Part shown: positions 1 through 10,031 of the stretch, one piece after another
How positions within the stretch are numbered: position 1 is the stretch's first letter
Layout: each line of letters begins with the position of its first letter
Source: Pezicula radicicola
Lineage: Eukaryota > Ascomycota > Leotiomycetes > Helotiales > Dermateaceae
Assembly (NCBI GenBank): GCA_003008705.1
Contig: PDUO01000048.1
Location: forward strand, 195,183-259,182
Direction of reading: 5' to 3'
Length of the DNA: 64,000 nt
Notes under the pieces: model-generated
Databases searched by the model: none
The model's input: the letters and a program-made list of their open reading frames with translations, nothing else
What the model was told of the DNA's origin: nothing
Translations under genes and position numbers: made by a program

Positions 1-565
1 ATGATGCGGCTATTCAGACAGCAGAGCAGTAGAGAGCCCGCTGCAATGTCCTGCTCAGATATGAATGATGTCGCGAGTGATCCGCCCTCGCCTTGCTTAC
101 GAAGCACACAGCTACGTCGGCGGCGAAGATGTATCACTGAGACGTGTTTGAGCTGGGGAATGGCGTCGCGCAGTAATAGCGACAAGAATTCTGATTAATG
201 TGAGGTTGTTGGTGTTCGGCGTTGTGTGGTGGTGTGAACATCGATGTTGGGTTGAGGTCGAAGTTCCAGAGATGAAGTCAATCTTCAAGGAAAGCGGCGG
301 CATTATTTCTGCGCTGGGACCTTTAGAGTAGCGAGTGCTTTTTTGGTAACCCCCGCATCGCATCACGTGGTGAGCCTGCACCTCAACCTGAGCACGGCTT
401 TGGCGAGGCGAGGCTGGGGAGGGCTGAAAAATACGAACTTACGACACGGGGAGATTGGGAAATTGACAACACCAAATATCTCCGTATTCACGACTCAATT
501 ACGCCAACCATCCCTTAAAGCTCGCCTCGAGCCAACCCTCCCGTTTCTGCTCAATCCAATCTAAT
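1..565. other. Left-edge non-coding or partial region
   Basis: No gene can be called with confidence. On the minus strand, positions about 1-190 read as an open, protein-like stretch that runs off the left edge, so this may be the 5' part or an internal exon of a gene outside the window. No convincing start codon was found. Positions 200-565 look like the promoter and leader of the gene starting at 566. Confidence 0.3.
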
Positions 566-1444
566 ATGGCAGACGTACGGTCCCTTCTGCGAAATGAGCG
601 TGCCTCTCGAAGAATACAGCATGCACATGCCAGCTACAGTACAGGCACCCTGGTGTGCATAATCTGCCAACATCAAGTCAAGAGTGAATCATTATGGGAA
701 GGACATCTGAAATCCTCACAGCATCTCATGAAGCTGCAAAGGATACGGGATGGCACAGATAAGGATCCTACAATACCGGCAGTCCCCAATGGGAAGAAGA
801 GGAAGGCTGGAGACGATGATGCTATTCCGCGGAAACGAAGTCGAGGGGATGGCCTGCCAGATGGATTCTTTGATGAAGGCGTTGAAGAGTCAGCACCACC
901 AGCTACACCTGTTCGGCAGCATCATGAGATACAAATACCTTCGCGGCCTGCCACACCAGCTGTAAAGACACCTACTACGACCGAAGTGCCCGCGGTGCAA
1001 AAGCCAGCTGTTGACGAAGATGAATGGGCAGCCTTCGAGGCAGATATAGCTGCGGCAGAAGTACCAACAGCTGTTGATGCAGTTATCTCGGCACCCGCAA
1101 TGACTGCTGCGGAGATCGCGGCACGAACAGCGGACGAGACAAGTGCACAACGCAAGGAGAGGGAAGAGGCTGAGCGAGAAGGAGATAAAGAGGATGCGGC
1201 GAGGAAACTGGAGGATGAGTTTGAGGAGATGGAGGGACTAGAGGCAAGAGTAAGGAGGCTGAGGGAGAAGAGAGAGGCTTTGAGGTTAAAAGATGTAGGC
1301 CAGCCTGTGGATGTGGTGGAGCCAGAAACAGCTCAAAGCAATGGCGTGGCAAATGCTGAGGACGAAGAGGACGGGGATGATGAAGATGAAGATGAAGATG
1401 AAGATGCAGATGATGACTGGGGCAATTTTAGGCTTCGAGGTTAA
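566..1444 (+). CDS. ZNF830/CCDC16-like C2H2 zinc-finger protein
   Basis: A single-exon 292-aa protein. Near the N-terminus a C2H2 finger of the RNA-splicing type is visible: Cys31 and Cys34 (CIIC), His47 and His53 (HLKSSQH). A basic, nuclear-localisation-like patch follows (GKKRKAG and PRKRSRG, about residues 75-95), then a charged coiled coil (about 190-245) and a terminal Asp/Glu run encoded by a GATGAAGAT microsatellite (about 265-283). Finger, NLS, coiled coil and acidic tail in this order match the ZNF830 (CCDC16) family, nuclear proteins associated with the spliceosome. The assignment rests on layout and on the finger; no partner is visible here. The ATG at 566 is the first in frame, and the finger begins 27 residues later, as usual in this family. 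Confidence 0.8.
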   Translation: MADVRSLLRNERASRRIQHAHASYSTGTLVCIICQHQVKSESLWEGHLKSSQHLMKLQRIRDGTDKDPTIPAVPNGKKRKAGDDDAIPRKRSRGDGLPDGFFDEGVEESAPPATPVRQHHEIQIPSRPATPAVKTPTTTEVPAVQKPAVDEDEWAAFEADIAAAEVPTAVDAVISAPAMTAAEIAARTADETSAQRKEREEAEREGDKEDAARKLEDEFEEMEGLEARVRRLREKREALRLKDVGQPVDVVEPETAQSNGVANAEDEEDGDDEDEDEDEDADDDWGNFRLRG

Positions 1445-1759
1445 ATCCCAAGCATGTACGACTACGAAGATCGAGTCGAGAGGAGCCGCGTGCCAGTTAC
1501 AATCGAGATACCCTGTAATATAATATCAGGAGCTTATGGAGTTCCCTGGGCTGGATCCATTGGTTTTGTCAAGTAATAATAGTAACTCACAACAAAAAAC
1601 TCGTACCTCGAAAGTCATCGTTCAGTCGATAGTGAGGCACCCTCTTGCGAACAAGTCCACCTCGTCGGCAAATACTTGGTGTTGTGATTCCCAAAACAGC
1701 CAAGCCCCAATCTCCAGCTTTCTTTGACAGCCAGTGACGCAAGTAACGAGTGGCTCAGC

Positions 1760-2083
1760 AGTACACTAAAACGCCACAGCGACGATCAATCAAGCCCCCC
1801 AAGCTTCCCTCGCCAAAAACAAGATTCATGCGCGGTACTTAAGAGGAACCTCATCCCAACTCCAAGAAACTTTCCAATTCACCTCCTTTCCACACAACAC
1901 AAAACCAACTTCTTCACACACCTCCAACAAACACTTCAATTCCACGTCACTACCAATACAAGAACAGCAGAATACAAATCTATAAATCGTAAGCTCTAAT
2001 TCTTATCTACAGTCCTATATGCAAACTGATATTATTATCGTAGCTCTAAACACACGAACGAACGAATAAACAACACCGCAAAG
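1760..2083 (+). promoter_or_regulatory. CT-rich leader with 5'-UTR intron
   Basis: The stretch before the small ORF at 2084 is rich in C/T and CAA runs, as in leaders of strongly transcribed fungal genes. It contains a good intron at 1989-2043 (donor GTAAGC, branch AACTGAT, acceptor CGTAG, 55 bp). The spliced leader would join about 40 nt upstream of the ATG at 2084. The short ORFs overlapping 1536-1999 lack family features and are probably leader sequence. Confidence 0.5.
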
Positions 2084-2257
2084 ATGTGCACCTCATCCTC
2101 CTCTCAACTCGTCAACCGTAACGGTCCTGGCTCTGCTGCAGCAAGCACTATCTCCTCGATCATTAAGCCTGAGAGTGGCGCTGCTGGAAAGACAAAGTGT
2201 ATTGAGTGTGATGGGTATGAGTGTTGTTGCATTCCAATACCTTGCACTGTTATGTGA
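2084..2257 (+). CDS. Small cysteine-rich protein, 57 aa, unrecognised
   Basis: ATG at 2084 opens a 57-codon ORF ending at TGA 2255-2257. The first 30 residues are Ser/Ala/Gly-rich. The tail holds seven of the eight cysteines, in KCIECDGYECCCIPIPC. There is no signal peptide or membrane segment, so secretion is not suggested. The CT-rich leader with an intron argues that it is transcribed. A GTATGA at the GAT-GGG codons could be a 5' splice site, so the real C-terminus may differ. I do not recognise the family. Cys clusters of this kind often bind metal, but that is a guess. Confidence 0.5.
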   Translation: MCTSSSSQLVNRNGPGSAAASTISSIIKPESGAAGKTKCIECDGYECCCIPIPCTVM

Positions 2258-2748
2258 GGTGGGGATAGAAGGAATGGATATGCTGGGTGGATGATGGGTG
2301 GATGATGGGTTTGACTATTTGAGGGGCTCTTAGCCTTGCACGTGTCACCTTCGATATGTATTTCCAGTGGGGAATGTTTGCTGCGGCCGTGGGTTTGACT
2401 ATTTGGGGAGATTCTTTCGTTTCTTTTTAGGGGTGGGGCTATGGTTGTGGATGGTTTGCGAAACTTTGTTCTGCGAGACTTTGAGAGGTGATAGGGATCA
2501 GGGAAACAATACCATGGGCAATGATTCTTGAAATGTGCAGGCTATTTGAGGCATGAATTACAATCGTTTCTGACTTGGAGCCAATTGATATGCTTTAGAT
2601 GACTGGATTGACTTGGGTGACTGACTTGATCTAGGTAACTGACTTGACTTGGGTAACTGTGTTGATCTGGGTAACTCACCTAATTTAAGTCACTCAGAGA
2701 AGAATTTGAGAGGGGATTTGTCTTCAATTCCAAAATTAAGCTTTTCTT
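2258..2748. other. Non-coding, with a run of 18-bp repeats
   Basis: No gene is seen. Positions about 2598-2690 hold four consecutive 18-bp units of the type GACTTGATCTAGGTAACT. The segment from about 2690 (CCTAATTTAAGTCACT, then GAGAAGAATTTGAGAGG) recurs near 6175 in the degraded second copy of the downstream gene, which marks the edge of a duplicated block. Confidence 0.5.
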
Positions 2749-3151
2749 CTATTGTGTAACCCGTCTATAGTAGTGCCACGTCCCCTTCCTTCCCGTTCTG
2801 TTTCCTAGTCCCATTGCCCCCTCCAAAATAGCTCGTGGCCCGTTGTGAATGGGACCCTAAGTAATTAGTTAGTTTGAGTAACTCAGGACAAGTGGGTAAC
2901 TCAGAACAAGTGAGTTATTCAGAACAAGTAGAACAAGGGCAACTCAGAACATGTAGGTAACTCAAAACAAGTAGGTAACTCAAAACATATTAGTGATTTT
3001 AACATACCAAAGCTGTGCTGAGCCACCAGCTAACTGGCGCGAACGAGCCCTCTGGTAGTCCTTTCCACTCAACGTAAGAGCCTATGCCCCATAGCGTACG
3101 GAGGCCAAACCACTTCGCCCGAAGGTAGTAGTTGAAGGCGGTAACTGCCAT
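2749..3151 (-). CDS. Small two-exon gene, copy 1 (unrecognised)
   Basis: Predicted exons complement(3008..3151) and (2749..2856), 83 aa. Exon 1 is 48 codons from ATG at 3151 to a GTATGT donor and is rich in aromatic residues (NYYLRAKWFGLRTLWGIG, then PVSWWLSTA). The acceptor is TTACTTAG with CTAAC upstream. Exon 2 ends at TAG 2749-2751. A related but damaged copy lies at 6165-7181. That copy keeps a central coding stretch (FIGMWMMASEINPTGPTPE) which this copy lacks, so this one may have lost an exon and may not be functional. The aromatic, partly hydrophobic N-terminus suggests membrane association. I do not recognise the family. Confidence 0.4.
2857..3007. repeat. 18-bp repeat array filling an intron
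   Basis: Most of this 151-bp intron consists of consecutive 18-bp units such as GTAACTCAAAACAAGTAG. They share the GTAACTCA core with the outside arrays, but the other half of the unit looks inverted. Introns elsewhere in the window are about 50-80 bp, so the array accounts for the extra length. Confidence 0.6.
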
Positions 3152-3429
3152 TTTTGCCAGAAGGAGAGGGAGACTTCAGGAGGGAGAGAGTGTGTGCGTA
3201 TATTTGTGAGTGTTTTAATTAGATTTTTGAATTAATTGAGGATTTGGTATGATTTTGGTGTACGCTTCAACTAGATTTCAAAGGGACGAAAAGAAAAGAA
3301 AAGTGAAGTGAAGCCTACCTCTCCCCAACAATTTGCGGAGGGACTAGGACAAGCGTGCCTACCAGAACAAGTTGTCGAGGCTTTACCTGGTGCTCCTTCC
3401 TTCTACAATGCTATGCAAAGACCCCAATC

Positions 3430-3960
3430 CTTGAGCTGAGTTGCCCACTTGATTTGAGTAACTGACTTGATTTGGGCAACTCACTTGTTTTAAACAATTA
3501 AACTAATATGAGTTGAGTGGCTGACTTGATTTGAATAATTGATCAGATCTTAATCGAATAACCGACTAGCTTTGAGTAACTCACTTGAGCTGAGTAACTG
3601 ACTTGATATAAACAGTGGATTATCTGAATTGAATAAGTGACTTGTTTGAGTAACTAACTTGTTTTGGGTTGCTCACTCGCTTTGTCCATTTAATTCGAGT
3701 GGCCTGCTTGATCTGAGTAACTCACTTGATTTGAATAATTGAAGTGATCTGAGTTGAGTGACTGACTTGATTTAGGTAACTCACTTGAACTATTTACTCG
3801 ATTTGAGTAGCCCAGCTCAGCTCAATAAATCATTTAATTTGGCTAAATGACTTAACTTGAATGACATGAATAGTCGACCTGCTTCAAGTAATTCACTTGA
3901 TTTGAGTAACTCACTTGACTTAGGTTCCTCAAGTGATCGAAAATCTAAAATGATGATCCA
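3430..3960. repeat. Long degenerate 18-bp tandem repeat
   Basis: About half a kilobase is built of diverged 18-bp units close to ACTTGATTTGAGTAACTC, with indels and substitutions. It ends directly at the 3' end of the minus-strand membrane-protein gene. The same arrangement is found at the 3' side of the paralogue at 33610-34470. The interval 3152-3430 holds the GA/GT-rich leader of the previous gene and nothing else recognisable. Confidence 0.75.
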
Positions 3961-3962
3961 TC

Positions 3963-4913
3963 TTATACCACTTGGAGGCTTTGCAACTGCTGAATTTCAG
4001 CAACCAAGCAATCCACTACCACCACAGAAGCCAAATATCCCACGCTCTCCTTAGTACTCCTAACATTATACCGTAACAACAAATCTCGAATCTCATTCCT
4101 AGCCATTACCTCCCCAATAATCTTTCCCCACTCCACCCCAAGCTTAAAGCACTCTCTGCGTGCAGACTCTCTTACTTGTGCTGGGTACAGTGATACCTTT
4201 GCAAGCAAGAAATTCCCTCCTAGACCCCACATCATCCCCATTATCATCATGGCAAGTATTTCCGGTAAATTACCCATATGGTTCGTATCCCAAGTGTATT
4301 TGAGCCCTCCACAAAGAAATCCCAAACTACTCGATGATGGTAACGTCGTCTGGGAGCTGGTAGAATTCTCAAGCTCAAGAGCACCTGGAAAACTCGAGAA
4401 GATAAGGAAAAGAAGAAAGGAAATAGCGATATAAACGAGACATATGAATTGGCGGAAAAATGAGTCTTGATACAGAATTGTCACCGCCCTCTTTCCGAAA
4501 GTCAGGACAGATTTGTATGTGACAAATTCTTCCTTGCCCAGCTTCAATACAGCCCCCAAATTCTCCAAACTATGTTCCCTTAAATGTCGTAAAATTTGTT
4601 CGCTAACCTTGCTAAGCTCTCTTTCTCTTCCAATTTGTATGGATGTAGCCTTTCCTTCGGCCACAAATTGCCTTTGTCTGAATAAGCTTATAGCTACAGA
4701 ACCCACAATTCCAATAGGTATTCCAAATAATAACCCAGTCCCAAAGACGCGTGCAGCAATACATCTTATTACGATCGCTGTGCCGTACTTTGAGGGTTCG
4801 GGTTCAGAGGCAGGAGACCTTGTAGGGTGCCCGCATGCTTCGACTTGGAACATTCGCAGAGGTATCCAGAATATAACGCTTAGAATACTATACAAAATCG
4901 ATTGAAGGAACAT
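3963..4913 (-). CDS. Multipass membrane protein, paralogue A (unrecognised)
   Basis: An intronless 316-aa protein. Hydrophobic segments lie at about residues 1-20, 55-80, 160-180 and 220-245. Between the second and third there is a soluble stretch with a basic IGRERE motif and a helical segment. The C-terminal third is again soluble (VEWGKIIGEVMARNEIRDLL). A clear paralogue lies at 33610-34470, sharing the start MFLQS, FWIPLR, GIPIG, IGRERE, YTWD, EWGK and the ending region VAEIQ. Upstream flanks are also related (both contain ATGATGTTCAAGG), so gene and surroundings were duplicated together. No domain is recognised. The paralogues are diverged yet both keep an open frame, which suggests selection on the protein. 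Confidence 0.6.
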   Translation of the reverse strand: MFLQSILYSILSVIFWIPLRMFQVEACGHPTRSPASEPEPSKYGTAIVIRCIAARVFGTGLLFGIPIGIVGSVAISLFRQRQFVAEGKATSIQIGRERELSKVSEQILRHLREHSLENLGAVLKLGKEEFVTYKSVLTFGKRAVTILYQDSFFRQFICLVYIAISFLLFLIFSSFPGALELENSTSSQTTLPSSSSLGFLCGGLKYTWDTNHMGNLPEILAMMIMGMMWGLGGNFLLAKVSLYPAQVRESARRECFKLGVEWGKIIGEVMARNEIRDLLLRYNVRSTKESVGYLASVVVVDCLVAEIQQLQSLQVV

Positions 4914-6164
4914 GATGGGAAGATGCGTTTTAGGTGAACTAGTTTTGTATGGATGGTGTTGTAAACGAGTGTGGCGGGTTTTGTGTGAAAGATATCTATG
5001 ATGTTCAAGGCGCGTTTTCGGGGAGATCTGTCATCCAAATAAAGTGTTGAAACTTAGATTTTAGTACTGACCAGCGCCGTCCGGATTTTGTTTAAAAGTG
5101 GGCTATTTAAGTCGAAATGACTTAGTAGAGGTCAAATTAGGTTGTACCCTTGGACTCTTGAATTAGTGACTTTTAATTTCTATAATTGTCTCAATGCTAG
5201 AAAGAACAACCATTGATACAAGAGCTGCTTGCTTTGGGGGGGAAGGTTTCCATCGTACAGTCTCATTTCAAGGAGTCTTTTTGTCTTCGTGAGTATCTTG
5301 TGTTGTCTTATATCTGCCAATGACAACCTTTTCTCCGATTGAATTTATCATCGCCGCCAGGGCTGCTTCTTCTACAAGCCAAAACTTCTTCCACAGTTCT
5401 ATCTTTTCCGTGGCCAAAAGAAATGAGCAAACAAGCCACAAGACGAATTTCCGGTGCTTATTGACTCCGCCAGACCACAACAATTTGCAGCCTGGGTCAG
5501 CACGGTGCACTCCAAGGGGAATCCTCTTCTAACATAGGCGCAGGCGCCTGTTAGGCAATAATAAGTTTCAGTTTCAGAGAAGCACTATAGCAGGAGTTGT
5601 ACTTGGGGGCTTTTACACACTTAGCGGGCATTCAGGGGCTTTTTCCTATCTCTATACATAATACTATTTCCTTTGTTGGCTCTTCAGCCCTAATACACAC
5701 AGCCTATCTCTGGCATTAGACACTCGACCGTACGGTCACAATCCGCCGTACGCTCTTTCGAGCAAGACTTCGAGGGCTGCCCTCTTTTCTTTTTCTGGTG
5801 GTCCACCCCAACTGGCCGCGGGAGGTCACAGTCACAAGACGTTTTCTCGTCACGCTTTTGCACGAAATGCTTTCTGAGGTCCTACTATGTATATAATTCC
5901 CTAGCTTAGCACGTCCCCATACCCTTCGGGAGGTCACAGGACCGTAGGTTTCACGTGCAGCCCGCTGGACGCAAATAACTATCATTATCATCATCATCAT
6001 CATCATCACAATTTGCAGCTGTGCCGACAAAGAAAACCCCCCGAATTTTTACTTACAGCTAGCCAGGCAGAGCAAAGCACCTCTCTGGGCGTCCTATCGA
6101 CTCTTGGTTTCGGTGATCTCATCTCTAAATTATCAACTTAGCTTGCGTAATTCCAAAAAATCTG
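4914..6164. other. Intergenic; possible decayed LTR-like sequence
   Basis: No gene is called. The overlapping ORFs at 5268-5532 sit on opposite strands and look like nothing known. From about 5545 the sequence starts TGTTAGGCAATAATAAG and continues pyrimidine-rich to about 5725 (GGCATTAGACA), a texture like a solo LTR of a fungal retrotransposon; no matching second end was found. Further right, GGGAGGTCACAG occurs twice (about 5820 and 5928), and a CAT trinucleotide run lies at about 5985-6007. Confidence 0.25.
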
Positions 6165-7181
6165 CGCAATTCACCTAATTTAATCCACTTAGAGAAGAAT
6201 TTGAGAGGGGAGTGTTCTTTCATTCCAGCCAAATGGCTCTCGGACTCGAGTCCAAAACAATTCTAGTCTCCTATCTTACACCCGCCGCCCAGCACCACGC
6301 CTCCTGCTTTCCCATTCTGCATCCCTAGTCTTGATGGCTAGACCATCAAGTTAGTTTTAGTAACTCAAAACATCTGGGTAACTCAAAAGACCATATTTGT
6401 TACTTACTTATGGGTGGGGAGAATTGGGGAGTCTCTGCTCTGGTCGATCAACTTCTTCCAACTAAATTATCAAGTCAGTATGAGTAACCCAAAGCAACTG
6501 GGTAACTCAGAACAACTAGATTGTTCACGTACTTGTAAGTGGTATAAAAGGCTTCAATCGCATCCAGAACCAAAAAAAAAGGCAGACAAAAGCCAATACG
6601 ACTTTCTGTGCATCGTTCATACCACCATCGCAGGACAACTTGGTAACAATTCCGCTGGCCATAACAAGTACCCATTGGTAACATGAGCTATAGGAAAGGG
6701 ACTCGGGAGTAGGGCCGGTGGGATTAATTTCGGACGCCATCATCCACATGCCGATGAAGCCAATAAGACCCTATGAAAATAGCAATTAGTAGATAATTAA
6801 CCCAGAAGAAGTGAGTAAACCACATGTTCTTGGTAATTCCAAAGAAGTAGAACAAGTGAATTGCTCAAAACAAGTTCGTTGCACAGACAACTTGGGTAGC
6901 TCAAAGTAACTCAATGATCCAGACTTACCAGAATGGTACTGTTGACTCAGAGAGCAGACCGTCAAACAGGTGTCTCGTCAAGGGAGGATTGATCCACTGC
7001 GGTTCTCATGCCCTAGAGAATAATTAGGACGAAAATATTTCCAACTAGGTACTTTTTGTACCAAGAGCTCGCCATTTTTGGAAAGAGAGAGGGAGATTTT
7101 GATCGATAGCTGTCCTAATTCCCCATAGTAGGAGCAGGATAAACCATTTGGCCCGGAGGTAGTAGTTGAGGTGACTGCCAT
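6165..7181 (-). pseudogene. Small exon-structured gene, degraded copy 2
   Basis: This block matches 2690-3260 along its length. The leader has the same GAGA/GTGT microsatellite (7198-7240), and the start region reads MAVT, then after a short deletion continues in another frame as NYYLRAKWF. A GTAAGT donor near 6930 follows, then a repeat-filled intron (about 6780-6930), then a central coding stretch not present in copy 1 (GFIGMWMMASEINPTGP, about 6690-6770), more 18-bp units (about 6475-6540 and 6355-6385), and a last segment near 6260-6330 matching exon 2 of copy 1. The frameshift directly after the start and the loss of the downstream match make it a likely pseudogene. Comparison of both copies suggests an original gene of at least three exons with repeat-bearing introns. 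Confidence 0.5.
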
Positions 7182-7858
7182 TTCGTGCCGAGGATGAGAG
7201 AGAGAGAGAGAGTGTGTGTGTGTATGTGTGAGTGTGAGAGTTATTTTGTTTGAATTTTTGAATTTATTGAAGATTAGGTATGGCTTTGAAGGATAGTGCC
7301 TGGAGAGAGCATGCGACTGCTCCGTTGGTATTGAGATCGAGGTGTTTGTGTCGACCCGGCCCCGGCCCCAAGCGGGGCTGCTGCTTTAATATGGGTGGGT
7401 GTCAACATGCCTACCTAGGGTATGGAATGAAAGTTGAGAAGATTATTTTGAGCTGCTTTCAGTTCGTACCATTAGATACATTGAAAATTTGTTCTTTGTG
7501 AGTCACAGCTGATGATGTAGTGACAGGAATATGAATTTTAAGAACCTTTGTTACTGCATAGCGTTTGGGAAGTTGCGTGAATTATGGTTTATTTCTTAAT
7601 AGTTTCCGTCTGGATTGAAAATAGGTATGAGTGACGAGTGATGTGCACTGTGAGAAACTTAAGTCGAGTTGGGTATCCAAATCAAGTAGGTTACTCACAT
7701 CGTACATACATCAGCCAATTAATGAATTATATTTATTTTATTTACTATTTAAAGGCCATACGCCCTCATTTAATGATCGCTACCTAATCTCTTACATTAA
7801 TTCTACAAGCCAAAGCAAGTCAAAGCAAGCCAAAGCAATCCTCATACTTCGAGCACAT
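7182..7858. other. Intergenic with microsatellite and one 18-bp repeat pair
   Basis: (GA)n followed by (GT)n at about 7198-7240 belongs to the duplicated leader. A short pair of 18-bp units in reverse orientation is near 7660-7700 (GGGTATCCAAATCAAGTAG). The ORFs at 7280-7501 and 7631-7969 are low-complexity or shadow the next gene. Nothing else is seen. Confidence 0.4.
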
Positions 7859-10031
7859 TTAACGACCACCAACCTTCTTCATAACAGCTTCCAAATCCTT
7901 GCAATACTCCGTGTTACCACACGCACGTACGATCTCCACCAATGTGTTATCCACTTCCATAATTTTTAACCATTCCTTTCTCTCCAGTATAGCGTTCATC
8001 TCTCTATCATTATATGAACCTCCAGTTATTAGGGAAGCACGACAGATAGAACACTTTGCGCCGAAGGCTGTGTTGATGCTTGTGTTCAGGCATTGGAGGC
8101 ATGCAACGTGACCACATGGGCTGGTTACGGGGTATTGGTAGAATTCTTTACAGATTGGGCATTCGAACAACGAGGTTATTTCTGCGATGAACTCGCGGCA
8201 GTTGGCGTAGTTCTTTACGAGCAGGTTTTGAAATGGTTGGCGTTGTAGGTTGTTGGCGTTCATTGCTCTGTTAATAAGAGATTTAAGGTCTGCGGGTATT
8301 TTGTAGTAGGGTGATTTGCTCTCGATGACATCTGGAGGGAGACTTGAAGACTTGCTCATTATTAGTGGTACGGGGTTTTCTGCGTTGGATTGGGATATCA
8401 AGCTTTCGTCTTCCTCCTCTGGGCTAGAGTACACTTGGAAATTAAGGTTAAATGCGCGCCTCAAAGGTTTACGCTTCGTAACTTTGCGTTTTGGCATAGA
8501 GTCAGAATCGCTCGAGTCGATGTCCTCCGAGTTCCGCTTGGAGGTTCGCGAGTTGCTCTTGGTAGTAGGGTCAGAATCAGTAGCTTCTTCCGAATCCTGT
8601 ATTGAAGACCTCGGGTCTGTGGGGGTTGATTTCAAGTCGGGTGCTGGCACGACCATTTGAAGATTCTCTTGTTGGATTCGTAACCTGCCCGCAGCCGTCC
8701 ACGGGGCAGGGCTGACATCATCGCGCCGGAATCTATTTTAGTTAGTAAAGTTTCCTTGTTAGGTAGTTGACTTGCTTTGTGTTACACAATTTCAGAGGAA
8801 ATTGTACAATCTATACAAATGAGAATAGGATCACTTACTCATAGCTATAAACTTTGAATCCACTCTTGCCAACACAAAACTTGTATTGAACAATCTTGTA
8901 TATGCCATCGTACCGATAACCTTCTTCAGGAGCATACGGCTTTTTTCCTTTATACCCCCGAACCACACGAATTGCAAGAGAATCCTTCCAATTCCTTGCA
9001 ACCGCACCATTCTTGTTCAAGGGAGCGTCGCAGGTCATTGCCAAAGCACGGTTAGCTCCAGTGAGAGTTTGATCAAATGATTGAACGTTAACTCGTTTCT
9101 TTTTGTCAGTACCCTTGCCAAGATCTCTGCCTCCGCTACCGGTATAGCAAAAGGTATCGCCTGAGTCCGTATCTTCTGGGTAGCCATCAGATAGCACAAT
9201 CGATACAGCTCCTCCCTTATACACAGAACCAGCAATTCCAGCAATGGTTGGTCGGTGAACACCGTCACCTCCGCAATATGCTCTAAACTTCCATGACTGG
9301 CCTACAGAAATACCTGGGATAGGGCCACGGTGGTTGGGGGAAACGTGCTCGCATTTCTTGGGATGACCGATATTTGCCATGCCTCTGAAGTTCTTCTTTG
9401 AGGTCGGTAAGACTGGGGTAGATTGACCAGGCAGGACAACACGGTGGTCGTTCTTACACTCAACACAAAACCAGCTATCGTCGGGAAGCTCTGTTAATGG
9501 CGGATCAAGACACGCCTGGATATTATGGACTGTTAGATATCTATTGACATATGCTTTTGGGGATTGAACACTCACAAAATGGTACCACCGGTCACATTCT
9601 TCGCATACAACATTGTCTAAGTCGTCATCTTTATTTCCGCAAGCTCCGCAGCCACAGTTGATGCAGATCTTGGTTTGAGGACGTCGTTGACAGCGTGCGC
9701 AAGTATAATCAGCAACTAGAATGCCCTCCTCATAGAAGTTGGGTTCTGGTTGTTCAAGATCAACCTGACCAAGACCAAGACTTTCCTCTGCGTGTGGGAC
9801 TAGGTAGACAGTAACAAGGTCATTGGGGTTGATCCGACAACGTTGCAAGGTGCCCATCGCATCTTCCAGGAACTTTCCCTTGTGGACAAATCTACATTTT
9901 TCGAGTGGTAGATGAACTGCTGCAGCAATTAGGTTCTTCGCTTCCGCCCACTGAGTATTAGGGCCAAGTCCATTAATGCAAATTCGCTGAGCATCTTTGC
10001 GATCTGTCCCATCCTCGGACGCAACTTTCAC
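7859..10031 (-). CDS. UHRF1-like ubiquitin ligase (UBL-PHD-SRA-RING)
   Basis: Exons complement(9576..10031), (8839..9515) and (7859..8732), 668 codons as far as the 5' end is clear. The 60-bp intron at 9516-9575 interrupts the PHD finger without shifting frame. The intron at 8733-8838 (donor GTAAGT, branch ACTAAC) joins the SRA domain to the C-terminal part. Order: ubiquitin-like fold (about 15-80), Cys-rich PHD finger (about 110-170, ending LPDDSWFCVECKND), SRA/YDG domain (about 210-420; GISVGQSW, YTGSGGRD, then RRDDVSPAPWT over the splice), an acidic linker, and a C3HC4 RING (CPICKEFY, SPCGHVACLQCL, CSICRA). In animals and plants this set reads methylated DNA and histone H3 and ubiquitinates H3; a chromatin role is expected here. 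The first exon is uncertain (see 10032-10787). Confidence 0.88.

Noticed and set aside
2640..3960. CRISPR-like array in the 18-bp repeats
   Set aside because: Units are contiguous and degenerate with no unique spacers, and the genome is eukaryotic.
5990..6010. CAT/ATG trinucleotide run as coding repeat
   Set aside because: The ORF covering it (5716-6030, minus) is Arg-rich low complexity without family features; better seen as a microsatellite.
8316..8660. Plus-strand ORF opposite the UHRF1-like gene
   Set aside because: It lies antisense to the acidic and Ser-rich linker of a well-supported gene and has no own signals.
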